Below, in pieces: positions 31,235-39,342 of a DNA stretch of 64,000 bases. Numbering within the stretch: the first letter of the stretch is position 1; the number at the start of each line of letters is the position of its first letter. The notes beneath the pieces are model-generated. The model saw only the letters and a program-made list of their open reading frames with translations, was not told where the DNA came from and did not search any database. The stretch comes from Pseudomonas sp. URMO17WK12:I11 (lineage in GTDB: Bacteria; Pseudomonadota; Gammaproteobacteria; Pseudomonadales; Pseudomonadaceae): NCBI RefSeq assembly GCF_007677725.1, contig NZ_VEDF01000011.1, forward strand, positions 62,001 to 126,000. The letters are read 5' to 3'. A program made the translations under genes and the position numbers.

Positions 31235-32980
31235 ATGAAACCCCATGAAATCGCCTACGGCCAGCGCTTGTTGCGCGGCCAGGCGCCGTCCTATGAGCGC
31301 CTGCAGGCGCGCCTGGCCGGCGATGGCAGCGAGCCCCACGATCAACCGCGGGCCTTGCACTGTGGTTGGGGGCGCCTGCTGATCGGCCATACCTACCCAG
31401 ACCCAGCCAGCCTGGCCGCGGCGCTGCAGGAAGAACGCCCTGGCGAGCGCGATATCGCGCTGTATGTCGCGGCGCCGCAGCAGTTGCTGGCCCAGGCGCC
31501 GCAGCAGCTGTTTCTCGACCCCTCCGACACCCTGCGCCTGTGGTTCACCGACTACCGCCCGGCACAGCGCGTGTTCCGCGGCTTTCGCGTACGCCGCGCA
31601 CAGAGTGCCGGCGACTGGCAGGCGATCAACACCCTGTACCAGGCGCGCGGCATGCTGCCCGTCGACCCTGAACTGGTCACCCCGCGCCACTTGGGCGGCC
31701 CAGTGTTCTGGCTCGCCGAGGATGAAGACAGCGGCGCGGTGATCGGCAGTGTCATGGGCCTGAACCATTGCAAGGCCTTCGACGATCCCGAGCACGGCAG
31801 CAGCCTCTGGTGCCTGGCGGTGGATCCGCAGTGCACCCGCCCTGGGGTGGGCGAGGTACTGGTGCGCCACTTGATCGAACACTTCATGAGCCGTGGCCTG
31901 GCCTACCTGGACCTGTCGGTGCTGCACGATAACCGCCAGGCCAAGCGGCTGTATGAAAAGCTCGGGTTTCGCAACCTGCCGACCTTCGCGGTCAAGCGCA
32001 AGAACGGCATCAACCAGCAGCTGTTCCTCGGCCCAGGCCCGGAAGCAAGCCTCAACCCCTACGCGCGCATCATCGTCGACGAAGCCTTGCGGCGCGGTAT
32101 CGAGGTGCACGTGGACGACGCGGCGGCTGGCTTGTTCACCCTGAGTCTGGGCGGTCGGCGGATCCGCTGCCGTGAGTCGCTGAGCGACCTGACCACCGCA
32201 GTGACCATGACCCTGTGTCAGGACAAACGCCTAACCCAGCAGGCTCTACAGCAAGCTGGGCTGCAAGTGCCTGCCCAGCAACTGGCCGGCAACGCCGATG
32301 ACAACCTGGCCTTTCTCGACGAGCACGGCGCCATCGTGGTCAAGCCGGTGGACGGCGAGCAGGGTCAAGGCGTGGCGGTCAACCTGACGAGCATCGAAGA
32401 CGTCACCCAGGCCGTGGAAAACGCCCGCCGCTTCGACAGTCGGGTGCTGCTGGAAAGCTTCCATGCCGGGCACGACCTGCGCATCGTGGTCATCGGCTAC
32501 GAAGTGGTGGCAGCCGCCATTCGTCATCCGGCGCAGGTGGTCGGTGACGGCAAGCACACCATCTTGCAACTGATCGAAGCGCAGAGTCGCCGCCGCCAGG
32601 CGGCCACCGGCGGAGAAAGCCGCATCCCGATGGATGATGAAACCGAACGCACGCTGCAGGCCGCTGGGCTGAACTACGACGATGTGCTGGAGCCGGGTCG
32701 ACGATTGGCGGTGCGGCGTACTGCCAACCTGCATACCGGCGGCACGCTGGAGGATGTCACCGAACGTCTCAATCCCGTGCTGGCTGACGCGGCGGTGCGG
32801 GCAGCTCGCGCCCTGGAGATTCCGGTGGTCGGCCTGGATTTCATGGTGCGCGATGCCGAGCAGCCTGACTACGTGATCATCGAAGCCAACGAGCGCGCCG
32901 GGCTTGCCAACCATGAGCCGCAGCCGACGGCCGAACGCTTCGTCGACCTGCTGTTTCCGCACAGCCAGGCATTGGCGTAG
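31235..32980 (+). CDS. ngg: N-acetylglutaminylglutamine synthetase (GNAT + ATP-grasp)
   Basis: 581 residues in two parts: a GNAT acetyltransferase (about 115-260; VDPQCTRPGVGEVLVRHLIEHF is the acetyl-CoA loop, then SVLHDNRQAKRLYEKLGF) and an ATP-grasp ligase (about 300-575; GAIVVKPVDGEQGQGVAV and EANERAGLANH). It would join two glutamines and acetylate the dipeptide, making the precursor of NAGGN. It begins 3 bases after the amidotransferase. The GNAT, amidotransferase and M42 peptidase trio is a recognised locus in pseudomonads and other halotolerant bacteria. Confidence 0.92.
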   Translation: MKPHEIAYGQRLLRGQAPSYERLQARLAGDGSEPHDQPRALHCGWGRLLIGHTYPDPASLAAALQEERPGERDIALYVAAPQQLLAQAPQQLFLDPSDTLRLWFTDYRPAQRVFRGFRVRRAQSAGDWQAINTLYQARGMLPVDPELVTPRHLGGPVFWLAEDEDSGAVIGSVMGLNHCKAFDDPEHGSSLWCLAVDPQCTRPGVGEVLVRHLIEHFMSRGLAYLDLSVLHDNRQAKRLYEKLGFRNLPTFAVKRKNGINQQLFLGPGPEASLNPYARIIVDEALRRGIEVHVDDAAAGLFTLSLGGRRIRCRESLSDLTTAVTMTLCQDKRLTQQALQQAGLQVPAQQLAGNADDNLAFLDEHGAIVVKPVDGEQGQGVAVNLTSIEDVTQAVENARRFDSRVLLESFHAGHDLRIVVIGYEVVAAAIRHPAQVVGDGKHTILQLIEAQSRRRQAATGGESRIPMDDETERTLQAAGLNYDDVLEPGRRLAVRRTANLHTGGTLEDVTERLNPVLADAAVRAARALEIPVVGLDFMVRDAEQPDYVIIEANERAGLANHEPQPTAERFVDLLFPHSQALA

Positions 32981-33078
32981 ACCCCTGACGGCCTTCACAC
33001 CCCGCGCCAGCAACGCTGTGGGCGCGCGGCGTGTGCCGTAGCTGTAGAAGTCACTGCGCAATACCCTAAGGAGTACCC

Positions 33079-34263
33079 ATGTCCGAACAACTTCCAGAAC
33101 CCGATCTCGAGTACCTCAAGCGCGTCCTGCTGGAAATGCTCGCCATCCCAAGCCCGACCGGCTTCACTGACACCATCGTGCGTTATGTGGCCGAGCGCCT
33201 GGATGAACTGGGCATTCCCTTCGAACTGACCCGCCGTGGCACCATTCGCGCCACCCTCAAGGGCCGCCAGAGCTCGCCCGACCGCGCAGTCTCGGCGCAC
33301 CTGGACACCATCGGCGCCAGTGTCCGTCAAGTGCAGGACAACGGGCGTCTGGCGTTGGCCCCGGTCGGCTGCTGGTCGAGCCGCTTCGCCGAGGGCAGCC
33401 GGGTCAGCGTATTCACCGACACCGGTGTGTTTCGCGGCAGCGTGTTGCCGTTGATGGCCAGCGGTCATGCATTCAACACCGCAATCGACCAGATGCCGAT
33501 CAGCTGGGAGCATGTCGAGGTGCGCCTGGATGCCTACTGCGCGACCCGCGCCGATTGCGAAGCCCTGGGCATCGGCATCGGCGACTTCGTGGCCTTCGAT
33601 CCGCTGCCTGAATTCACCGAAAGCGGCCATATCAGCGCCCGCCACCTGGATGACAAGGCGGGCGTGGCGGCGCTGCTGGCAGCGCTCAAGGCCGTGGTGG
33701 AAAGCGGGCGTCAGCCGCTGATCGACTGCCATCCGCTGTTCACCATCACCGAAGAAACCGGCTCCGGTGCCGCCGGTGCGCTGCCATGGGATGTCAGCGA
33801 GTTCGTCGGCATCGACATCGCCCCGGTCGCGCCGGGCCAAGCCTCCAGCGAGCATGCCGTGAGCGTGGCGATGCAGGATTCGTCCGGGCCTTACGACTAT
33901 CACCTGTCGCGGCATTTGCTCAAGCTCGCCGGGGAGCAGGAGTTGCCAGTACGCCGCGACCTGTTCCGCTATTACTTCAGCGACGCCCACTCGGCAGTGA
34001 CCGCAGGTCACGACATTCGTACCGCACTGGTGGCTTTCGGCTGCGATGCCACCCATGGCTACGAACGCACGCACATCGACAGCCTCGCTGCGCTCAGCCG
34101 CCTGCTTTCGGCCTACCTGTTGAGCCCGCCGGTATTTGCCAGCGATTCGCAACCGGCCAACGCCTCGCTCGAGCGCTTCAGCCACCAGCTTGAACACGAT
34201 GCGCAAATGGAGAGCGAAACCCGGGTGCCAGCGGTGGACAGCCTGCTGGGAAACAAAAGCTGA
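33079..34263 (+). CDS. M42-family aminopeptidase of the NAGGN locus
   Basis: 394 residues. M42/M28-type di-zinc peptidase: metal ligands in SAHLDTIG, ARHLDDKAG (bridging Asp), TEETGSGAAG (catalytic Glu) and a late ATHGYERTH. It is the third member of the NAGGN trio and is thought to act on the peptide osmolyte or its precursors, perhaps in recycling; this is inference. AAGGAGTACCC sits before the ATG, 98 bp after ngg. Confidence 0.88.
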   Translation: MSEQLPEPDLEYLKRVLLEMLAIPSPTGFTDTIVRYVAERLDELGIPFELTRRGTIRATLKGRQSSPDRAVSAHLDTIGASVRQVQDNGRLALAPVGCWSSRFAEGSRVSVFTDTGVFRGSVLPLMASGHAFNTAIDQMPISWEHVEVRLDAYCATRADCEALGIGIGDFVAFDPLPEFTESGHISARHLDDKAGVAALLAALKAVVESGRQPLIDCHPLFTITEETGSGAAGALPWDVSEFVGIDIAPVAPGQASSEHAVSVAMQDSSGPYDYHLSRHLLKLAGEQELPVRRDLFRYYFSDAHSAVTAGHDIRTALVAFGCDATHGYERTHIDSLAALSRLLSAYLLSPPVFASDSQPANASLERFSHQLEHDAQMESETRVPAVDSLLGNKS

Positions 34264-34318
34264 TGGCCGCGCAATGGCGTAGCATGGCGCTATCCACCCT
34301 GCCACTTGTGCCCGAGCC

Positions 34319-34546
34319 ATGCTGATCCCTTACGAGCAACTAGAAGCCGACACCCTGACCCGCCTGATCGAGGACTTCGTCACCCGCGATGGCACTGACA
34401 ACGGCGACGACACGCCCCTGGAAACCCGCGTGCTGCGGGTACGCCAGGCGTTGGCCAAGGGTCAGGCGTTCATCCTCTTCGACCTGGAAAGCCAGCAGTG
34501 CCAGCTGCTGGCCAGGCATGACGTGCCCCGCGAGTTGCTCGAGTAA
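34319..34546 (+). CDS. YheU family (UPF0270) protein
   Basis: 75 residues. Matches the small conserved UPF0270/YheU family: MLIPYEQLEADTLTRLIEDFVTRDGTD at the N-terminus, then LRVRQALAKGQAFILFDLESQQCQLL. Cytoplasmic, no membrane segment. Function unknown. It follows the NAGGN peptidase by 55 bp on the same strand and ends 32 bp before the convergent rsmI. Confidence 0.88.
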   Translation: MLIPYEQLEADTLTRLIEDFVTRDGTDNGDDTPLETRVLRVRQALAKGQAFILFDLESQQCQLLARHDVPRELLE

Positions 34547-34578
34547 CAGGCGCGTGCCGGCGGGGCGATGCCGGCGTT

Positions 34579-34764
34579 TCAGGATTGCTCCTTGCGCTTT
34601 TGCGCTTCCTGAATACGCCGGTAGACTTCGGCGCGGTGCACCGGCACGTGGCGCGGGGCGATGATGCCGAAGCGCACCATGCCGTTACGCGACTCCACCA
34701 CCTTGATGCGAATGTCGTCTCCAATGAGGATGACTTCGCCCACCTCTCTTCCGATCACCAACAT
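34579..34764 (-). CDS. rsmI: CsrA/RsmA-family mRNA-binding regulator, RsmI type
   Basis: 61 residues. Dimeric post-transcriptional regulator that binds GGA motifs in mRNA leaders. Val42 and Arg44 (HVPVHRAEVYRRI), the key RNA-contact residues, are kept, but the N-terminus MLVIGREVGEVILIGDD departs from canonical MLILTRR and fits the divergent RsmI paralogue (CsrA3 of P. putida). Its own leader has two GGA triplets right at the ribosome site (GAGGGACCGGAGC-ATG), so self-binding is plausible. In-frame upstream codons were rejected because the fold begins at MLV. Confidence 0.88.
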   Translation of the reverse strand: MLVIGREVGEVILIGDDIRIKVVESRNGMVRFGIIAPRHVPVHRAEVYRRIQEAQKRKEQS

Positions 34765-34893
34765 GCTCCGGTCCCTCGCAACAGGAAAAGACCGCAGAGT
34801 GCTCGGGGTTATTCCACAGAACAAGGCTTTGCCGCAAATTCAGAGCGGACCTACACGGGGCGGTAAACTTTCCTACAGAAATGCCCCTGTAGC

Positions 34894-35703
34894 TCAACGC
34901 GGCTGGGCTTTTGCTCGCATTTTATCTGCCATGTGCGCCATTTCATCGTACAGCCGCTGCGGCGCCTCGCGCTTGAGCAACCAGGCTTGGCGACCGGCCT
35001 CGTGGGGCAGGATCAGGAAGTCCCCTGCCGCGACCTGCTGGTGAATGCATTCGGCGATGTCCGCCGCGCTGATCGGTGAGCCCTCCAGCAACTTGCCGAC
35101 CTGCGCCTTCATCGCCGGGTTGGGGCCGCGGAACGAGTCGAGCAGGTTGGTCTGGAAGAACGACGGGCACACCACGTGCACCGCCACATCCAGCGCCCGC
35201 AGTTCCACCAGCAAGCTTTCCGACAGCGCCAGCACGCCCGCCTTGGCCACGTTGTAGTTGCTCATGCCCGGGCCTTGCATCAAGGCCGCCATCGACGCCA
35301 CGTTGATGATCCGCCCCTTGCTGCGCTCGAGCAGCGGCAGAAACGCCTTGCAGCCCTTGACCACGCCCATGAGGTTGACCGCGATCTGCCAGTCCCAGTC
35401 TTCCAGCGACAGCTCGGCGAAGAAGCCGCCGGAGGCGACACCGGCGTTGTTGACGATGACGTCGATGCCGCCGAACTTCTCTTCGCAGGCCTGGGCCAGC
35501 GCGGTCAGCTGGCTGTAGTCGCGGACATCGCAGCGCTGCACGAAGCCCTCGCCGCCCGCCTCGCGCACCTGCTGCAGGGTTTCCCGCAGCCCGCCTTCGT
35601 TGACATCGGCCAGCGCCAGGCGCCAACCTTCGCGCGCCCAGCGCAGGGCGATCTCGCGGCCGAGGCCCGAGCCTGCGCCAGTGATCATGATGCGATTTTG
35701 CAT
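34894..35703 (-). CDS. Short-chain dehydrogenase/reductase
   Basis: 269 residues. Classical SDR: cofactor loop TGAGSGLGREIA (about residues 9-20), NNAG in the fourth strand, catalytic Ser of NVASMAA and Tyr-Lys of YNVAKAG. The aspartate after the second strand (ADVN) favours NAD. The family includes many alcohol and acyl-chain reductases; the substrate is not evident. The ATG at 35701-35703 was chosen because the fold begins at once (MQNRIMITGAGSG). Divergent from the DUF3309 gene. Confidence 0.88.
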   Translation of the reverse strand: MQNRIMITGAGSGLGREIALRWAREGWRLALADVNEGGLRETLQQVREAGGEGFVQRCDVRDYSQLTALAQACEEKFGGIDVIVNNAGVASGGFFAELSLEDWDWQIAVNLMGVVKGCKAFLPLLERSKGRIINVASMAALMQGPGMSNYNVAKAGVLALSESLLVELRALDVAVHVVCPSFFQTNLLDSFRGPNPAMKAQVGKLLEGSPISAADIAECIHQQVAAGDFLILPHEAGRQAWLLKREAPQRLYDEMAHMADKMRAKAQPR

Positions 35704-35916
35704 GGTGGCACGCCTTGTTCTGACTGGAGTTAGGTCGAGTCTAATCAAGGCCACGGTGCGCAGCAGGGTCTATCAAGGCAGTGAATGGGTGGGCATGAGC
35801 GGGTGCGCCACAGGCCGGCGCAGCGCGATGGAATCTTTTGCAAGCGGTACGGGTCGGAATTAACAAGCGGCCAGTGTTGCAAGGCCCTTGACCCCTAACC
35901 ACGCAAGGATTTCGCC

Positions 35917-36069
35917 ATGACCACGATTCTCATCATCATCCTGATCTTGTTGCTGATCGGTGGCTTACCGGTATTCCCTCACTCGCGCAGCTGGGGCTAT
36001 GGCCCGTCCGGCATCATCGGTGCAGTGCTGGTCGTACTGCTGGTGTTGCTGTTACTCGGGATGATCTAG
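35917..36069 (+). CDS. DUF3309 small membrane protein
   Basis: 50 residues: two hydrophobic helices around a short polar loop with PxFPHSRSWGYGPSG. This is the DUF3309 pattern, common in Proteobacteria as a stress-associated small membrane protein of unknown role. GCAAGGATTTCGCC precedes the ATG. It ends 12 bases before a strong bidirectional terminator. Confidence 0.82.
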   Translation: MTTILIIILILLLIGGLPVFPHSRSWGYGPSGIIGAVLVVLLVLLLLGMI

Positions 36070-36080
36070 CGAAATCATAA

Positions 36081-36109
36081 AAAAACCGCGCCTAGGCGCG
36101 GTTTTTTTA
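36081..36109. terminator. Bidirectional terminator, DUF3309 / actP
   Basis: AAAAACCGCGCC-TA-GGCGCGGTTTTTTT. A perfect GC stem flanked by A and T runs, so it works on both strands for the two convergent genes. Confidence 0.95.
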
Positions 36110-36120
36110 TGGGCGATGAA

Positions 36121-37785
36121 TCAGTGCGAAACCGCACCCGAGGCGCCCAGGCCAGTTTGCGAGCGGACGAACTGCGGGTAGAACAAGGCACGTTCGTCGT
36201 CGGCCGCCTTGGACTTGTCGGTGACCGAGAAGAACCAGATACCCACGAATGCGATCAGCATCGAGAACAGTGCCGGGTACTCGTACGGGTAGATCGCCTT
36301 CTCATGGCCAAGGATCTGCACCCAGATGGTCGGGCCCAGGATCATCAGCCCCACCGCACTGACCAAGCCCAGCCAGCCGCCGATCATGGCGCCGCGGGTG
36401 GTCAGTTTCTTCCAGTACATCGAGAGCAGCAGCACCGGGAAGTTGCAGCTGGCGGCAATGGAGAAGGCCAGGCCGACCATGAAGGCGATGTTCTGCTTCT
36501 CGAACAGAATGCCCAGGCCGATCGCCAGCACGCCGAGGGCCACCGTGGTGATCTTGGACACGCGGATCTCGTCCTTGTCGTTGGCCTTGCCCTTGCGCCA
36601 GACGCTGGCGTACAGGTCATGGGACACCGCCGAGGCACCGGCCAGGGTCAGACCAGCCACCACCGCAAGAATGGTGGCGAACGCCACTGCCGAGATGAAG
36701 CCCAGGAACACGCTACCGCCCACTGCATCGGCCAAGTGCACCGCGGCCATGTTGTTGCCGCCGATCAGGGCGCCAGCGGCGTCCTTGAAGTCAGGGTTGG
36801 TGCTGACCAGCAGGATCGCGCCGAAGCCGATGATGAAGGTCAGGATGTAGAAGTAGCCGATGAAGCCGGTGGCGTAGAGCACGCTCTTGCGTGCTTCCTT
36901 GGCATCGCTGACGGTGAAGAAGCGCATCAGGATGTGCGGCAGGCCGGCGGTACCGAACATCAGCGCCAGGCCCAGCGAGAACGCCGAGATCGGGTCCTTG
37001 ACCAGACCGCCAGGGCTCATGATCGCCTCGCCCTTGGCGTGCACCTTGATGGCTTCGGAGAACAGCGTGTTGAAGTCGAAGCCCACGTGCTTCATCACCA
37101 TCAGCGCCATGAAGCTGGCACCGGAGAGCAACAGCACGGCCTTGATGATCTGTACCCAGGTGGTAGCCAGCATGCCGCCGAACAGCACGTACAGGCACAT
37201 GAGGATACCGACCAGGATGACCGCGACGTGGTAGTCGAGGCCAAACAGCAGCTCGATCAGCTTACCGGCGCCGACCATCTGCGCGATCAGGTAGAACGCC
37301 ACCACCACCAGCGACCCGGAGGCCGACAGGGTGCGGATTTCCTTCTGCCCCAAACGATAGGAAGCGACGTCGGCGAACGTGTACTTGCCCAGGTTGCGCA
37401 GGCGCTCGGCGATCAGGAACAGGATGATCGGCCAGCCGACCAGGAAGCCGATCGAGTAGATCAGGCCATCGTAGCCCGAGGTGAATACCAGCGCGGAAAT
37501 GCCCAGGAACGAGGCTGCCGACATGTAGTCACCGGCAATCGCCAGGCCGTTCTGGAAACCGGTGATCTTGCCGCCAGCGGCGTAATAGTCAGCGGCCGAC
37601 TTGTTGCGCTTCGAGGCCCAATAGGTGATGCCCAGGGTGAAGGCGACGAAGGCCACGAACATGGCGATCGCGGCGACGTTCAGCGGTTGTTTCTGCACCT
37701 CGCCGGTCAGGGCATCGGCAGCCCACACGGCGGGTGCAAAGGCACCGCAGGCCAGTACGGCCAATGTTTTGCAGTGGCGAATCAT
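36121..37785 (-). CDS. actP: Cation/acetate symporter ActP
   Basis: 554 residues, solute:sodium symporter family, about 13 membrane helices after a signal-like N-terminus (MIRHCKTLAVLACGAFAPAVWA). Characteristic stretches are NGLAIAGDYMSAASFLGI and FGTAGLPHILMRFFTV. It imports acetate and other short carboxylates. It overlaps yjcH by four bases (ATGA), the usual yjcH-actP pair; here acs is not adjacent. Confidence 0.95.
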   Translation of the reverse strand: MIRHCKTLAVLACGAFAPAVWAADALTGEVQKQPLNVAAIAMFVAFVAFTLGITYWASKRNKSAADYYAAGGKITGFQNGLAIAGDYMSAASFLGISALVFTSGYDGLIYSIGFLVGWPIILFLIAERLRNLGKYTFADVASYRLGQKEIRTLSASGSLVVVAFYLIAQMVGAGKLIELLFGLDYHVAVILVGILMCLYVLFGGMLATTWVQIIKAVLLLSGASFMALMVMKHVGFDFNTLFSEAIKVHAKGEAIMSPGGLVKDPISAFSLGLALMFGTAGLPHILMRFFTVSDAKEARKSVLYATGFIGYFYILTFIIGFGAILLVSTNPDFKDAAGALIGGNNMAAVHLADAVGGSVFLGFISAVAFATILAVVAGLTLAGASAVSHDLYASVWRKGKANDKDEIRVSKITTVALGVLAIGLGILFEKQNIAFMVGLAFSIAASCNFPVLLLSMYWKKLTTRGAMIGGWLGLVSAVGLMILGPTIWVQILGHEKAIYPYEYPALFSMLIAFVGIWFFSVTDKSKAADDERALFYPQFVRSQTGLGASGAVSH

Positions 37786-38093
37786 TGCTGCGCCTCCTTC
37801 AGGATGGCCTTGTTCAACTCATCGAACTCGCCGTTGGCGCGGCGTACGTAGATGGCGGTCAGTACGAATGCCGAAAGAATCAGACCGACGCCCAGGGGAA
37901 TGCCCCAGGTGATCGACGATTCCGGGCTGAGCTTGGCGCCCAGCACCTGAGGACCGTAGGCAATCAGAAGGATGAAAGCGCAATAGAGGCCGAGCATGAT
38001 CGCCGAGAGAATCCAGGCGAAACGTTCACGTTTGCTCACCAGCTCCTTGAAGCGCGGGCTGTTTTGTATCGAGAGGTAAATGCTGTCGTTCAT
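37782..38093 (-). CDS. yjcH: DUF485 inner-membrane protein YjcH
   Basis: 103 residues with two membrane helices (about 25-47 and 62-82). The DUF485 pattern FKELVSKRERFAWILSAIMLGLYCAFILLIAY is typical of the small protein always found just before actP. Its own function is unknown, probably a partner of the symporter. The start MNDSIYLSIQ fits the family; an upstream in-frame codon was rejected. The 191 bp before it hold the shared promoter; no convincing sigma-54 site was found there. Confidence 0.92.
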   Translation of the reverse strand: MNDSIYLSIQNSPRFKELVSKRERFAWILSAIMLGLYCAFILLIAYGPQVLGAKLSPESSITWGIPLGVGLILSAFVLTAIYVRRANGEFDELNKAILKEAQQ

Positions 38094-38220
38094 TGTTTTT
38101 GTCCTAGCAGCACAAGTAGGGAGAAAACCCACACCCTTACTTTATGCAGCCATGGCACGCCAACCAGACGACCTTAGTCTTAGATGCAACGGTGTTTTAC
38201 CAATGCTGTAACAAACATGA

Positions 38221-38254
38221 AAAAATCCGCGCCGGTACGGGCGCGGATTTTTTC
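38221..38254 (-). terminator. Terminator of the betaine/choline-binding protein gene
   Basis: AAAAATCCGCGCC-(4)-GGGCGCGGATTTTTT hairpin with T runs on both strands, 30 bases after the stop of the minus-strand gene. Confidence 0.9.
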
Positions 38255-38284
38255 CAAAACGATTGAGCCGTAGTTATGTAAGGG

Positions 38285-39145
38285 TTACTTGCCGGTCCAT
38301 TCCTTGACCCGCTCAGGGTGCTTGGCTACCCAGTCCTTGGCTGCGACTTCTGGCTTGGCGCCCTCCTGGATGGCCAGCATCACTTCGCCGATCTCATCCT
38401 TGGACTGCCAGCTGAACTTCTTCAGGAAGTCCGCGACTTCTGGCGCCTTGGTCGCCAACTCCTTGCTGCCGATGCTGTTGACGGTTTCGGCCGCGCCATA
38501 GACGCCTTTCGGGTCTTCGAGGAACTTCAACTTCCACTTGGCGAACATCCAGTGCGGCACCCAGCCAGTCACGGCGATCGATTGCTGCTTGCCGTAGGCG
38601 CGGCCCAGTTCGGCGGTCATGGCGGCGCCGGAGCTGGCCTGCAACTTGTAGCCGGTCAGGTCGTAGTCCTTGATCGCCTGCTCGGTCTTGATCATCACCC
38701 CCGAGCCTGCGTCGATACCGACGATCTTCTGCTTGAAGGTCGTGTCGGTCTTGAGGTCGGCGATGCTCGTTGCCTTGACGTACTCGGGCACGATCAGGCC
38801 GATCTTGGCGTCCTTGAAGTTGGCGCCGTAGTCGACCACGTTGTCCTTGTTCTTGCTCCAGTATTCACCGTGGGTCACCGGGAGCCAGGCCGAGAGCATG
38901 GCATCGAGCTTGCCGGTGGCAACCCCCTGCCACATGATGCCGGTGGCCACAGCCTGCAACTTCACGTCGTAGCCGAGTTTCTGCTTGATCACTTGTGCCG
39001 CCACGTTGGTGGTGGCGACGCTGTCGGCCCAACCGTCCACGTAGCCGATGCTGACTTCCTTGGCCATTGCCTGTGCAGTGCTCATGGCCAATACCAGGGC
39101 GCTGCCCACGCCCAGGATACGTCGCATTCTTGTTGTCTTCGCCAT
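38285..39145 (-). CDS. Orphan quaternary-amine ABC substrate-binding protein
   Basis: 286 residues with a signal peptide (cleavage after AQAMA). OpuAC/ProX-like fold: VSIGYVDGWADSVATTNVAAQVI at the start and GWVPHWMFAKW later, where tryptophans form the cage for betaine or choline. No permease or ATPase lies nearby, so it must dock to a transporter encoded elsewhere, as P. aeruginosa BetX, CaiX and CbcX do with CbcWV. Osmoprotectant uptake fits the NAGGN locus a few genes away. The ATG at 39143-39145 (GAGGGGATGCATTG before it) was preferred to a TTG one codon upstream. Confidence 0.87.
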   Translation of the reverse strand: MAKTTRMRRILGVGSALVLAMSTAQAMAKEVSIGYVDGWADSVATTNVAAQVIKQKLGYDVKLQAVATGIMWQGVATGKLDAMLSAWLPVTHGEYWSKNKDNVVDYGANFKDAKIGLIVPEYVKATSIADLKTDTTFKQKIVGIDAGSGVMIKTEQAIKDYDLTGYKLQASSGAAMTAELGRAYGKQQSIAVTGWVPHWMFAKWKLKFLEDPKGVYGAAETVNSIGSKELATKAPEVADFLKKFSWQSKDEIGEVMLAIQEGAKPEVAAKDWVAKHPERVKEWTGK

Positions 39146-39342
39146 CAATGCATCCCCTCGTCAGGTGTTGGAGATTCCATCATCGTCCTGCCACCTGCGA
39201 CGACCTGCTCCAGCTACGACCTGTACCCGCCCCATATGCGACAGCACTGTGCCATTAGCGGCAACGGCCCTGCGCCGTCTGCGCGATCCTTGCATGCCAA
39301 AGCTTTGGCGCCGGGCTACTATCTAGCGCTTTGCACCTGAAG

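Noticed and set aside
34865..34893. tRNA-like CCCCTGTAGCTCAACG stretch
   Set aside because: No cloverleaf can be built around it; it is a short hairpin downstream of the SDR gene.
38100..38200. Possible sigma-54 promoter for yjcH-actP
   Set aside because: A TTGGCGTG stretch is present but the GG-to-GC spacing is wrong for a -24/-12 element.
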